Of a stretch of DNA of 32,447 bases, positions 15,613 through 24,156 are shown piece by piece. The number at the start of each line of letters is the position of its first letter. The first letter of the stretch is position 1. Origin of the DNA: Kordiimonadaceae bacterium. Lineage in GTDB: Bacteria > Pseudomonadota > Alphaproteobacteria > Sphingomonadales > Emcibacteraceae. The notes under the pieces were generated by a model. That model was not told where the DNA came from. It saw only the letters and a list, made by a program, of their open reading frames with translations, and ran no database searches. The stretch is taken from the NCBI GenBank assembly GCA_018675425.1, contig JABGYD010000061.1, positions 1 through 32,447 of the forward strand. Reading direction: 5' to 3'. The translations under genes and the position numbers were made by a program.

Positions 15613-17294
15613 TGACAAAAGACTACAAAAGCGACATTGAAATTGCACGCGAAGCTAAGGCAAAGCCGATAGGGCAAATAGCTGAAAAAATAGGGATACC
15701 AGACAGTGCCCTTATTCGTTATGGCGATGATAAAGCAAAGGTAAGTCTAGAGTACATTGAAAGTCTTGAGGGTAACAAAGATGGTAAACTCATATTAGTA
15801 ACCGCTATTACTCCTACGCCAGCTGGTGAGGGTAAAACCACAACTACAGTTGGCCTTGGTGATGGACTTAATAAAATCGGAAAAAAAGCAATGATTTGTA
15901 TTCGCGAACCTTCACTTGGTCCATGCTTTGGAATGAAGGGTGGTGCTGCGGGCGGTGGGTACGCGCAGGTGATCCCAATGGAAGATATTAATCTCCATTT
16001 TACTGGTGACTTTCACGCTATTACGTCTGCAAATAATCTACTGGCTGCAATGATAGATAATCATAATTATTGGGGTAATTCTAAGGACCTTGACAGCCGT
16101 CGTATCACGTGGAGGCGGGTGATGGATATGAATGACCGCTCACTTCGACAAATTACAACCTCCTTGGGAGGTGTTGCAAATGGTTTTCCAAGAGAAGGTG
16201 GGTTTGATATCACACCGGCATCTGAGGTGATGGCAATTTTCTGCCTTGCAAGTAGTCTTGCTGATCTTCGCCGGCGCCTTGGCAGTATTACTATAGGCCA
16301 AACCCGAAACCGCAAAAATGTCTATGCTAGTGAGATCAAAGCCGATGGCCCAATGACTGTGCTTTTAAAAGATGCACTTCAGCCTAACTTAGTACAGACG
16401 TTGGAACATAATCCGGCTTTTATTCATGGTGGTCCCTTTGCTAATATTGCACATGGATGTAACACTGTTATGGCAACAAAAGCAGCCCTTAAAATGACAG
16501 ACTATGTGGTTACGGAAGCAGGCTTTGGTGCTGACCTTGGTGCTGAAAAATTCTTTGATATTAAATGCAGAAAGGCAGGCCTGAAGCCTGACTGTGTAGT
16601 TCTCGTTGCAACCGTTCGTGCTTTGAAGATGCATGGTGGTATTGGTAAAGACGACCTTGCTTCTGAAAATTTGGGCGCAGTTGAAAAAGGGCTTGAAAAT
16701 CTTGAACGTCATGCTGAAAATATTAGAAAATTTGGTGTTGAGGCGGTGGTTGGTATTAATCGTTTTCCAACAGATACTGACGATGAAATTGCTGTGATTG
16801 TTAATGCCTGTTCAAAAGTTGGAATTAAAGCAGTGGAGAGTTACCATTGGGCTCATGGGAGCGATGGAAGTGTGGATTTGGCGCGGGCCGTTGTGAAAAC
16901 AATTGATGAAGGAAAGGCAGATTTTAGAGTTCTTTACCCTGATAATTTAAACCTTCTTAAAAAAATTGAGGTTGTAGCGAAGGAAATTTATCGTGCTAAT
17001 GAAGTAATTGTCGACCAAAAAATTAAAAATCAACTCATTGATTTTGAAAAGGATGGGTTTGGACATTTACCTGTTTGCATGGCTAAAACTCAATATAGTT
17101 TTTCAACTGATCCCGCTTTGAAAGGTTCACCTACAGGGTATAATGTTCCGATCCGTGAAGTGCGTATTTCTAGCGGTGCTGAATTTATTCTTGTTGTCTG
17201 CGGTGCTATTATGACTATGCCAGGGCTACCCCGAGTTCCTGCTGCAGAAGCTATTGAGCTTGATAAGAATGGTTTAGTTCAAGGGCTTTTTTAG
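15612..17294 (+). CDS. fhs: Formate--tetrahydrofolate ligase
   Basis: A 560-aa enzyme of usual family length that joins formate to tetrahydrofolate using ATP, giving 10-formyl-THF for purine synthesis and one-carbon metabolism. The P-loop [10 protein letters not shown] (69-78, Lys75) is clear. It is followed by [19 protein letters not shown] and, further on, the family segments [13 protein letters not shown] and [13 protein letters not shown]. It begins at the ATG overlapping the TAA of the secreted amidase. No other folate genes are adjacent. Confidence 0.97.
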   Translation: MTKDYKSDIEIAREAKAKPIGQIAEKIGIPDSALIRYGDDKAKVSLEYIESLEGNKDGKLILVTAITPTPAGEGKTTTTVGLGDGLNKIGKKAMICIREPSLGPCFGMKGGAAGGGYAQVIPMEDINLHFTGDFHAITSANNLLAAMIDNHNYWGNSKDLDSRRITWRRVMDMNDRSLRQITTSLGGVANGFPREGGFDITPASEVMAIFCLASSLADLRRRLGSITIGQTRNRKNVYASEIKADGPMTVLLKDALQPNLVQTLEHNPAFIHGGPFANIAHGCNTVMATKAALKMTDYVVTEAGFGADLGAEKFFDIKCRKAGLKPDCVVLVATVRALKMHGGIGKDDLASENLGAVEKGLENLERHAENIRKFGVEAVVGINRFPTDTDDEIAVIVNACSKVGIKAVESYHWAHGSDGSVDLARAVVKTIDEGKADFRVLYPDNLNLLKKIEVVAKEIYRANEVIVDQKIKNQLIDFEKDGFGHLPVCMAKTQYSFSTDPALKGSPTGYNVPIREVRISSGAEFILVVCGAIMTMPGLPRVPAAEAIELDKNGLVQGLF

Positions 17295-17345
17295 TTGTGA
17301 TACATAAGGCAAATATTATTAAATTACTAAGTTTTGATAAATTTT

Positions 17346-17375
17346 TTCGAATAATTAAAATGAAATTAATATAAT
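17346..17375 (+). promoter_or_regulatory. Candidate promoter of the TAXI transporter genes
   Basis: A perfect TATAAT -10 (17370-17375) has only a weak -35 (TTCGAA or TCGAAT near 17346-17352). Transcription would start near 17382, just before AAGGGGA (17389-17395). This argues for the ATG at 17407 and against the in-frame TTG at 17377. Confidence 0.4.
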
Positions 17376-17406
17376 ATTGAAAATATTTAAGGGGAAATAC
17401 CTCAGG

Positions 17407-18429
17407 ATGAAATTTTTTTTAAAAAAGATTGTCATATTTATACTAAGCACGATATTTTTGGTGTCATCTTTAACACCTAGCCTTGCTGCGAGAAAACAGT
17501 TTAATATTGGCACTGGTTTTATTGGTAGCTCTATGCATGCGCTTGGTACTGTAATGGCAAAATATATGCAAAATAATTTGAGTATGCGGGTGACGGCCCG
17601 TCCTTATGTTGGTCCTAGCGCATTTTTACCACTTGTAAATACCGGTGAGCTTACAATGGGCTTGTCTTCTATGGGGGAGGCTAATGCAGCTTATAGAGGG
17701 CTTAATACCCAACCTAAAAAGGATTTGCGCACGGTAGCTCGTTTGTTTGCAATGCCATTTGCGTTTGTTGCTCGTAAAGATTCCGGGATTAAAACCGTTG
17801 CAGACCTTCGTGGTAAAAAAGTTGTGCTTGATTTCGTCGCAGCAGGTGCTGTGACGGATATGTCACAAACGATGCTTGATGGAGCTGGAATATCACGTGA
17901 TGATATTGAAGTGATTACAGTTTCAGGCGTTGGGCAAGGGATTGAGGCTGTGGTTGAAGGGAATGCAGATGCCGCGCCAGGTAGTGTTAGTATGGCCGCT
18001 GTGCGTAAAGCTAATGCAACGGCTGGGATAACTATATTAACGCTTGTCGCAGATGGATTTCAAGAAAGACTTTCTCAATCTCAATCTCAATCATCAGATA
18101 TTAGAGCAATTGTTGTGGATCCAGGAACTTATCCAGGTGTTGAAATTGAGACTAGAATTTTTGCTCTCGATATCTTTCTTGTGGTGCCAAAATCACTTGA
18201 GGACGAAGATGTGATAAAAATTCTTGAAGTACTTCATTCGAATTGGTCTGATATGCAAAAGGAACATAATGTTTTGAGTAATTATAATATGGCTGAATTT
18301 GTTCATTCTTCTCAAACAGTTCCATATCACAAAGCTGCGATTGATTTTTATAAACAAGGAAAAGGCATTGCAGTGTGGGATGAGGATGCAAACCTTCGTA
18401 ATCAAAAGTTACTTAATATATGGAACTAG
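17407..18429 (+). CDS. TAXI-family TRAP transporter solute receptor
   Basis: A 340-aa periplasmic receptor of the TRAP-associated extracytoplasmic immunogenic (TAXI) family. It has a signal peptide (residues 1 to about 27, hydrophobic 8-22, likely cut near PSLAA). The family pattern follows: GTGFIGSSMHALGTVMAKYM, GELTMGLSSMGEANAAYRG, and DLRGKKVVLDF. An in-frame TTG at 17377 would add ten residues before the signal peptide; I prefer ATG 17407 because of AAGGGGA (17389-17395) and the promoter position. Residues near 223-229 are SQSQSQS, encoded by three perfect copies of TCTCAA. It is paired with the fused permease downstream. The substrate is unknown. Confidence 0.9.
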   Translation: MKFFLKKIVIFILSTIFLVSSLTPSLAARKQFNIGTGFIGSSMHALGTVMAKYMQNNLSMRVTARPYVGPSAFLPLVNTGELTMGLSSMGEANAAYRGLNTQPKKDLRTVARLFAMPFAFVARKDSGIKTVADLRGKKVVLDFVAAGAVTDMSQTMLDGAGISRDDIEVITVSGVGQGIEAVVEGNADAAPGSVSMAAVRKANATAGITILTLVADGFQERLSQSQSQSSDIRAIVVDPGTYPGVEIETRIFALDIFLVVPKSLEDEDVIKILEVLHSNWSDMQKEHNVLSNYNMAEFVHSSQTVPYHKAAIDFYKQGKGIAVWDEDANLRNQKLLNIWN

Positions 18430-18435
18430 ATTGGC

Positions 18436-20364
18436 GTGAGTGATTTGGAACAGAAAACTTCTAAAAAGGAAACACTTCCAAAGAAGATATTCAATATTTT
18501 TATCTTTGGCTTTCCTATAGTATTTGGCATTTTTTGGATTATGGGGGTCCCCTTGCAGTTTGGTCTTGCTATTCTTAGTGGAAATTACCTTGCTTTTTTA
18601 ATTGCCTTTGCGCTGATAGCTTCCTTTATATATTGGCCTTATGGTAAAACTGCCAAAATACCTGATTATATATTAGCTATTATCGCGGCCGGTGTTTGGT
18701 TGCTATGTGCATACAATTATGAGGAGTGGTTACTTAATCAGCACGAAAGAACATTTTTTAAAATTTCTATGTCTATGCTAGCTATAGGTTTCCTTACTGA
18801 GGGTGTTAGAAAGACAGCTGGCAACGGTATGGCAGTGGTAATTATTGCATCTCTTCTTTATGGGGTCTTTGGTCACAATGCTCCAGGAATTTTTGAAGGT
18901 GCCCAAAATAATTATGATGCTTTATTTATGTACCTTTATGTCGACAGTAGCGCAGTACTTGGATTTATTATAATGGTAGCAGGTACGCTGATCCTTGGTT
19001 TCTTGGTTATGGGGCAAGTCATGCAGGCCAGCGGTGCCACAAGATTTTTTTCAGATATTGCTATGGCCTCTATTGGTCATAGGCGAGGGGGTCCGGCTAA
19101 GGTTTCTGTGGTGGGAAGCTCACTTATGGGAATGGTTAGTGGGGCTACAGTGGCTAACATTATGTCGACTGGCATTGTGTCAATTCCGTTGATGAAGCGA
19201 AATGGTTTTAAAGGTTCTATGGCTGCCGGAATTGAAGCAGTTGCGTCAAATGGCAGTCAATTAGCTCCACCTGTTATGGGAGCAACTGCTTTCATCATAG
19301 CTGAGTTTCTAGAACTACCGTATGCTAATATTATTATGGCAGCTATTATTCCTGCTATTATTTATTATCTATTTTTGTTTTGTCAGATTGATTTCTATGC
19401 GCGTGATAAAGGATTAGAAGGATTAAAAAAATCAGAATTACCAAATATCATTAAAGTTTTAAAATCTGGATGGTTTTTTATATTACCTTTAATGGTATTA
19501 ATTTTCTTTCTTTTTATTATGTCATATAATCCAGCAAAATCAGCGCTATATTCTACATTATCGCTTCTAGTACTTGCGGGGTTAAAATTTAAAAAAATAC
19601 CATCAATGGATACTATTTATAGATTTATTGTTCAGCTTGGGAAACCTTTTGCTCTCTTAGTTATGATTTGTGGGGGGGCTGGTATCATTATTGGAGTTAT
19701 TAATATGAGTGGGCTTGGTTTTAGCCTCGCTCTAGCCTTGAGTGATGTGGGTGCGGTGTATGGCTTATTTGTTATGTTAATACTTACCGCCGTTATTGCT
19801 ATTATTCTGGGAATGGGAATGCCAACTTCAGCAGTTTATATTGTTGTGGCTATGTTACTCGCACCATCAATTGCCGATATGGGGGTTCCTCTTATCGCAG
19901 CTCATTTCTTTGTGTTTTATTTTGGTCTTGCTTCCTTTTTAACGCCACCAGTTGCCATTGCATCCTACGCAGCAGCAAGCCTTGCTAAGGCGGATCTTAA
20001 GGAAACAAGTATCGCCGGCCTCAAGCTCGGCCTTTCTACCTTTATTATTCCGTTTTATTTTATATATAATCCAGAAATACTGCTGATCGGCGAGTGGAAA
20101 GAGATATTTATAGCTGGTACCATTTTAGCTATTGCTGGTGTACTTTTAGCTCGTTCTATAACATCTTATTCAAGTGATAAAATAAATTCAAATTTACAGG
20201 GAACTACTGATCTTCTTGTTAGTGTTTTTATTGGCACTTCAACTATTTTTTTTAGCAAAGAAGGTTTAATAATTTATTTTGTAATGATAATTGGAATAGG
20301 GGTAGTTTTATACGGTAATCAAATCCAAAAAAAATTGAGTAAATTGCATTTTTCTAATCGTTGA
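18436..20364 (+). CDS. TAXI TRAP transporter fused permease (DctQ-DctM type)
   Basis: A 642-aa inner-membrane protein joining a small-subunit-like N-terminal part (about residues 20-150) to a DctM-like large subunit, the arrangement usual for TAXI systems. Recognisable are GSQLAPPVMGATAF (273-286) and GMGMPTSAVYIV (459-470). About 16-18 hydrophobic segments can be counted by eye. It uses a cation gradient to move the solute bound by the receptor 6 bases upstream. The start is GTG 18436; no good ribosome site is visible, so it probably relies on coupling to the receptor gene. Its stop lies in a 9-bp hairpin. Confidence 0.92.
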   Translation: MSDLEQKTSKKETLPKKIFNIFIFGFPIVFGIFWIMGVPLQFGLAILSGNYLAFLIAFALIASFIYWPYGKTAKIPDYILAIIAAGVWLLCAYNYEEWLLNQHERTFFKISMSMLAIGFLTEGVRKTAGNGMAVVIIASLLYGVFGHNAPGIFEGAQNNYDALFMYLYVDSSAVLGFIIMVAGTLILGFLVMGQVMQASGATRFFSDIAMASIGHRRGGPAKVSVVGSSLMGMVSGATVANIMSTGIVSIPLMKRNGFKGSMAAGIEAVASNGSQLAPPVMGATAFIIAEFLELPYANIIMAAIIPAIIYYLFLFCQIDFYARDKGLEGLKKSELPNIIKVLKSGWFFILPLMVLIFFLFIMSYNPAKSALYSTLSLLVLAGLKFKKIPSMDTIYRFIVQLGKPFALLVMICGGAGIIIGVINMSGLGFSLALALSDVGAVYGLFVMLILTAVIAIILGMGMPTSAVYIVVAMLLAPSIADMGVPLIAAHFFVFYFGLASFLTPPVAIASYAAASLAKADLKETSIAGLKLGLSTFIIPFYFIYNPEILLIGEWKEIFIAGTILAIAGVLLARSITSYSSDKINSNLQGTTDLLVSVFIGTSTIFFSKEGLIIYFVMIIGIGVVLYGNQIQKKLSKLHFSNR

Positions 20365-20382
20365 TAAAAATAATTTTTATCA
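20362..20382. terminator. Hairpin between TAXI permease and hisI
   Basis: TGATAAAAA (20362-20370), loop TAA, TTTTTATCA (20374-20382): a perfect 9-bp stem that includes the permease stop codon. It lies between convergent genes and is followed by TTATTATT. It is largely A:T, so efficiency is uncertain. Confidence 0.45.
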
Positions 20383-20452
20383 TTATTATTTGTATGCTTT
20401 AAAAGCTTTGTCCCGATTAAAATTATGTCATTTTGCATGCTTGGCCTGATGA

Positions 20453-20866
20453 TTACTTATCATAAAGGTCATTTGGATGTATTAATACATCACCCATTAT
20501 ATTAATTTTTCCATCTGCTGATAGTTCTTTAAAAAAACAACTGTGCCTCCCGGTATGGCAAGCAACCCCTTTTTGATTAACGAGTAATAAAACTGTATCT
20601 GCGTCACAATCTATTCGAAATTTTTGTACTGATTGTGTTTGACCTGAGGTTTCACCTTTGCGCCATAATTTTTGTCTCGATCTCGAGAAATAGCAAGCGT
20701 AACCTGTGCGTATTGTTTCTATTGCAGCTTCTTTATTCATCCACGCCATCATCAAAATTTCATGGGATATATAATCTTGGATAATAGCAGGAATTAGCCC
20801 GTCTTTATTAAATTGTAATTGATTAATCTCTTGCTCCAGAGATTTATTATTTTCTATATTTGTCAA
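20453..20866 (-). CDS. hisI: Phosphoribosyl-AMP cyclohydrolase
   Basis: A 137-aa monofunctional HisI, third step of histidine synthesis (opens the purine ring of PR-AMP). The metal/substrate motif is intact: DCDAD (86-90), then QKGVACHTGRHSCF (98-111), with Cys103 and Cys110 as the expected zinc ligands with Cys87. No HisE domain is fused. The start is TTG at 20866, decided by AGGA (complement of 20874-20877) seven bases upstream. The next in-frame Met (39-40) would delete part of the fold. It stands alone here, away from other his genes, and is divergent from zur. Confidence 0.93.
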   Translation of the reverse strand: MTNIENNKSLEQEINQLQFNKDGLIPAIIQDYISHEILMMAWMNKEAAIETIRTGYACYFSRSRQKLWRKGETSGQTQSVQKFRIDCDADTVLLLVNQKGVACHTGRHSCFFKELSADGKINIMGDVLIHPNDLYDK

Positions 20867-20883
20867 AATACTTTCCTGATGGC

Positions 20884-20912
20884 TTGATATTTTATTTCAA
20901 TAAGGGCAATAT
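20884..20912 (+). promoter_or_regulatory. Candidate promoter of zur-znuCB
   Basis: TTGATA (20884-20889), 17-base spacer, CAATAT (20907-20912). The promoter is framed by GATATT (20886-20891) and AATATC (20908-20913) in inverted orientation. No sequence close to the usual Zur box was recognised. Confidence 0.3.
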
Positions 20913-20955
20913 CATAGTTAACGGCTCTATGAAATAGTTATTGGAAGAGAAAATT

Positions 20956-21417
20956 GTGTTAAACCATAAACATGATCACGATGCATGTATAGAAACTGCA
21001 CTTGAGTCTGCCCAAAAAATATGTGAAGAACGGGAAACTAGGTTCACGCCTCTTAGGCAAAGGGTACTTGAGCTCGTATGGTCTAAACATGAGCCAATTA
21101 CTGCTTATGAAGTTCTTGAACTATTAAGTAAGGGACAAAAAAAGGTTGCGCCACCTACGGTTTATCGGGCACTTGATTTTCTTATCGCAGAGGGGTTTGT
21201 TCATAGAATTGAATCTTTAAATTCCTTTGTGGGGTGTAGTGATCCAGCTCATAAGCATCAGGGCCATTTTATGATTTGCACAAAATGTAGAAATGTAACA
21301 GAAATGAATGAAAGTTCGCTTCATAATGTGATCGAGAACGCCGCAAAAGAGAATGGCTATTCATACGAAAATTCAATTCTTGAGATCGCAGGTGTTTGCG
21401 AAAATTGCAGGAATTAG
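20956..21417 (+). CDS. zur: Fur-family transcriptional regulator, probable Zur
   Basis: A 153-aa Fur-family metalloregulator: winged helix (TRFTPLRQRVLELVW to PPTVYRALDFLIAEGFVHRIE), then a dimerisation domain with HKHQGHFMICTKC and a closing CENC, the two CxxC pairs that hold structural zinc. It represses zinc uptake genes when zinc is sufficient; its place 5 bases before znuC supports Zur and not Fur. The frame is open to TTG 20941, but GTG 20956 is preferred because GGAAGAG (20943-20949) lies 6 bases before it. The N-terminus is His-rich (HKHDHD). Probably autoregulated with the transporter. Confidence 0.88.
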   Translation: MLNHKHDHDACIETALESAQKICEERETRFTPLRQRVLELVWSKHEPITAYEVLELLSKGQKKVAPPTVYRALDFLIAEGFVHRIESLNSFVGCSDPAHKHQGHFMICTKCRNVTEMNESSLHNVIENAAKENGYSYENSILEIAGVCENCRN

Positions 21418-21422
21418 AAAAG

Positions 21423-22193
21423 ATGAGTAATACTTCTGGTCAACTTCTCAGGCTAGAGAACGTGTTTAAAAAATATAAAAAAAATATTGTGTTAGATAAT
21501 ATTTCTTTCTCTGTAAATAGGGGTGAAACTGTGACCCTTATTGGTCCTAATGGAGCTGGTAAAAGCACATTGATGGAAATTGCACTTGGTATTTTAGATG
21601 TAAGTTCTGGCGTGGTCCATCGGGCAAAAAAAATTTCAATAGGATACATGCCACAAAAAGTGATGATTGATGAGGTGTTGCCACTTAGTGTGAGTGATTT
21701 TCTATATCTTCGTCCAAACACTAATTATGATGATGTTGCTGCAGCTCTTAAGGTTGTCAATTTATCTCATCTAGCTGGCCAGCCGGTGCAAAGCGCGTCA
21801 GGAGGGGAAATGCAGCGTATCTTGCTGGCAAGGGCACTCATTGGACAGCCTGACCTTCTTGTTCTCGATGAGCCGGTTCAAGGTATCGATATCATGGGCC
21901 AGCAGGAAATTTATGGCTTAATTGCTAAAACGCGTGATGAAACGGGATGCGGTGTGTTAATGATTTCACACGATCTTCATCTTGTAATGGCATCAACTAG
22001 CAAGGTCCTCTGCCTAAACCGTCATATTTGTTGCAGTGGTTCACCAGAGTTTGTGAAAAACGATCCCGAGTATCAGGCAATGATGGGAAGGCCTATGGAG
22101 GGTATTGCGATTTATAATCATCAACACGATGAGGGGCATGACCACAAACACCACAGCCATAGTGCAAGTGAGAGTGATAATAGGCATGATTGA
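21423..22193 (+). CDS. znuC: Zinc ABC transporter ATP-binding protein ZnuC
   Basis: A 256-aa ABC ATPase for zinc import. Walker A GPNGAGKS (41-48), Gln78 (Q-loop), signature ASGGEMQR (125-132), Walker B LLVLDEP (145-151) and His183 are intact. The C-terminus (231-256) carries eight histidines among acidic residues, a likely metal-binding tail. A longer frame from TTG 21396 exists, but ATG 21423 has AGGA (21409-21412) and avoids overlap with zur. The last 8 bases overlap znuB. Genomic neighbours make zinc the expected metal. Confidence 0.93.
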   Translation: MSNTSGQLLRLENVFKKYKKNIVLDNISFSVNRGETVTLIGPNGAGKSTLMEIALGILDVSSGVVHRAKKISIGYMPQKVMIDEVLPLSVSDFLYLRPNTNYDDVAAALKVVNLSHLAGQPVQSASGGEMQRILLARALIGQPDLLVLDEPVQGIDIMGQQEIYGLIAKTRDETGCGVLMISHDLHLVMASTSKVLCLNRHICCSGSPEFVKNDPEYQAMMGRPMEGIAIYNHQHDEGHDHKHHSHSASESDNRHD

Positions 22194-22977
22194 TACTTTT
22201 ATCATAAATGCGCTAATTGGTGGAGCTTTAGTTGCGGCAATTGCAGGACCACTTGGCTGTTTTATGGTATGGCGCAAAATGGCTTATTTTGGCGATACCA
22301 TTGCTCATTCTGCTTTAATGGGCGTTGCACTTGGCATTGCATTTGATAGTGAAAACCTAATTATCATGATAGCAACTTGTTCCAGTGTGGCATTGATGTT
22401 GCTTTTCCTGCAGCGTGATAAACGCTTTTCTTCTGATACCCTTCTCGGTATTTTAGCACACAGTTCTCTCTCAATTGGAATGATTGTTATTTCAATGATG
22501 GATCATTTTCGTACAGACATGATGTACTATCTAGTGGGTGATATTCTTGCAATTAGTACCGCTGATATATACACCATTACCGTGGTGGTCGTATTATCTG
22601 CAATTAGCTTATTTTTTATTTGGCGACCCCTTTTATCTTTAACTGTACATGAGGGTTTAGCCCAAATTGAAGGAGTTAGAGTGAACCTTATTAAAATAGT
22701 TTACATGCTTCTAATTGCTTCTCTTGTAGCTGTGGCGTTAAAAGTTATAGGGGTTCTTCTTATTACAGCACTGATGATTATTCCAGCAGCTGCAGCACGT
22801 ACAGTTTCAAATACACCGCTTCAAATGATTATTTTTGCTTCAATTTGTGGTATTCTATCTGTTGTGGGCGGTATTTTTAGTTCTAGTCAATGGGACGTGC
22901 CAACTGGCCCGGCTATCGTACTTAGTGCAACAGTATTGTTTTTGTGCGGGCGTTTCTTATTACGTGCTAAATCATAG
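22186..22977 (+). CDS. znuB: Zinc ABC transporter permease ZnuB
   Basis: A 263-aa membrane permease of the ABC-3 (ZnuB/MntB) family, near the 261 aa of E. coli ZnuB. Family features: GCFMVWRKMAYFGDTIAHSALMGVALG near residues 24-50 and KVIGVLLITALMIIPAAAART in the second half. The chosen ATG 22186 overlaps znuC by 8 bases (ATGATTGA). The frame extends upstream through the znuC histidine-tail codons, but that extension has no membrane-protein character. The stop is one base from the stop of the convergent metC gene. No ZnuA binding protein is in the window. Confidence 0.93.
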   Translation: MIDTFIINALIGGALVAAIAGPLGCFMVWRKMAYFGDTIAHSALMGVALGIAFDSENLIIMIATCSSVALMLLFLQRDKRFSSDTLLGILAHSSLSIGMIVISMMDHFRTDMMYYLVGDILAISTADIYTITVVVVLSAISLFFIWRPLLSLTVHEGLAQIEGVRVNLIKIVYMLLIASLVAVALKVIGVLLITALMIIPAAAARTVSNTPLQMIIFASICGILSVVGGIFSSSQWDVPTGPAIVLSATVLFLCGRFLLRAKS

Positions 22978-22978
22978 T

Positions 22979-24151
22979 TTATTTCATTTTAGAAAAACAC
23001 TTGAAGCCATACTCAAGATCTGAAATAAGATCGTCTGGATCTTCTAGTCCAATATGAAGACGTATTAGAGGGCCATAATTATCCCAGAGTGCAAGTTTAC
23101 GTTCTTTCTTTAGGTTGTAAAAACTCATCACAAGACTTTCAAATCCACCCCAACTATACCCCATTTTAAAAAGTTTCAGATTATCAAGAAACGCTGATAC
23201 TGCTTCATCATTCCCTGTTTTTAAAGTAAAGGAGAAAAGACCATTTGAGCCGTTGAAGTCGCGTTTCCAGATTTTATGTCCAGGGCAATCTGTAAAGGCA
23301 GGGTGAAGAACTAAATCAACTTCGGGGCGTGACTTTAGCCAATTGGCCACCTTTAAAGCACTTTCCTGATGTTGTTTTATCCGAGTGTTAATTGTTCGTA
23401 TACCTCGCATTGCAAGATTAATATCATCCGGTGCTGCCGTCTGGCCCATATAAGAACTATTATCCTGAAGGCGTTGCCAATATTTTTCTGTTGAACTAAC
23501 TGTTCCGAGCATGGCATCAGAATGACCAACAATATATTTTGTAGCTGCTTGGATTGAGATATCAACGCCGTGATCGTAAGGATTAAAATTAATTAAGTTT
23601 CCATAGGTATTATCAAGCATATGAATAACACCTTGCTCACGTGCTACTTTTGATATGGCTGGTATATCCTGAACTTCCATGGTTACTGAACCAGGAGATT
23701 CGGTAAAAATAACTTTGGTATTTTTCTTAATTAGACTTTTTATGTCTTTGCCTACCATTGGATCATAATAACTAGTTTCAATGCCCATACGTTTCAGAAC
23801 AGTATTACAGAGTGCCCGCGTAGGGCCATAGACAGTGTCTACCATTAAAAGGTGATCACCGCTGCCTAGAAAGGATAATAAGGCTGTGTTTATAGCCGCT
23901 AGGCCGCTTGGGTAAACAAGACAGTCGTGACCCCCTTCAAGTTCAACCATGGCATCCCGGAATGCAAAATGTGTAGGAGTACCACGGCGTCCATAAAATG
24001 GTATTTTTTTTTGAAAGTTTTTTATTCCATTCTGAAGTTCAGCTACTGTATCAAAAATGATGGTTGAGGCGTGGTAAACAGGAACATTTACAGCTTGCCC
24101 AGTCCATTTTTTATTGCGTCCACTATGAACTATTTGTGTATCTTTTTTCAT
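22979..24151 (-). CDS. metC: Cystathionine beta-lyase-type PLP enzyme
   Basis: A 390-aa Cys/Met-metabolism PLP enzyme. PLP Lys205 sits in QAATKYIVGHSD, Asp180 in MLDNTYGN, and YGRRGTPTHFAFRDAMVELEGG (53-74) is typical of proteobacterial MetC. The expected reaction is cystathionine to homocysteine, pyruvate and ammonia. Related lyases degrade cysteine or methionine, so specificity is a family-based inference. It starts 5 bases after the sulfurtransferase stop, in one operon. The ribosome site is weak (GAAAAG), suggesting coupling. It abuts znuB tail to tail with one base between. Confidence 0.9.
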   Translation of the reverse strand: MKKDTQIVHSGRNKKWTGQAVNVPVYHASTIIFDTVAELQNGIKNFQKKIPFYGRRGTPTHFAFRDAMVELEGGHDCLVYPSGLAAINTALLSFLGSGDHLLMVDTVYGPTRALCNTVLKRMGIETSYYDPMVGKDIKSLIKKNTKVIFTESPGSVTMEVQDIPAISKVAREQGVIHMLDNTYGNLINFNPYDHGVDISIQAATKYIVGHSDAMLGTVSSTEKYWQRLQDNSSYMGQTAAPDDINLAMRGIRTINTRIKQHQESALKVANWLKSRPEVDLVLHPAFTDCPGHKIWKRDFNGSNGLFSFTLKTGNDEAVSAFLDNLKLFKMGYSWGGFESLVMSFYNLKKERKLALWDNYGPLIRLHIGLEDPDDLISDLEYGFKCFSKMK

Positions 24152-24156
24152 ATTTT

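Noticed and set aside
20880-20940. Zur box in the hisI-zur gap
   Set aside because: The only inverted element is GATATT...AATATC with 16 bases between, which does not match the usual Zur operator pattern.
20941-20955. TTG start for zur
   Set aside because: No ribosome site precedes it, while GGAAGAG sits correctly before GTG 20956.
22105-22185. Longer start for znuB
   Set aside because: The extra codons read through the znuC histidine tail in another frame and give no hydrophobic segment; ATG 22186 gives normal ZnuB length.
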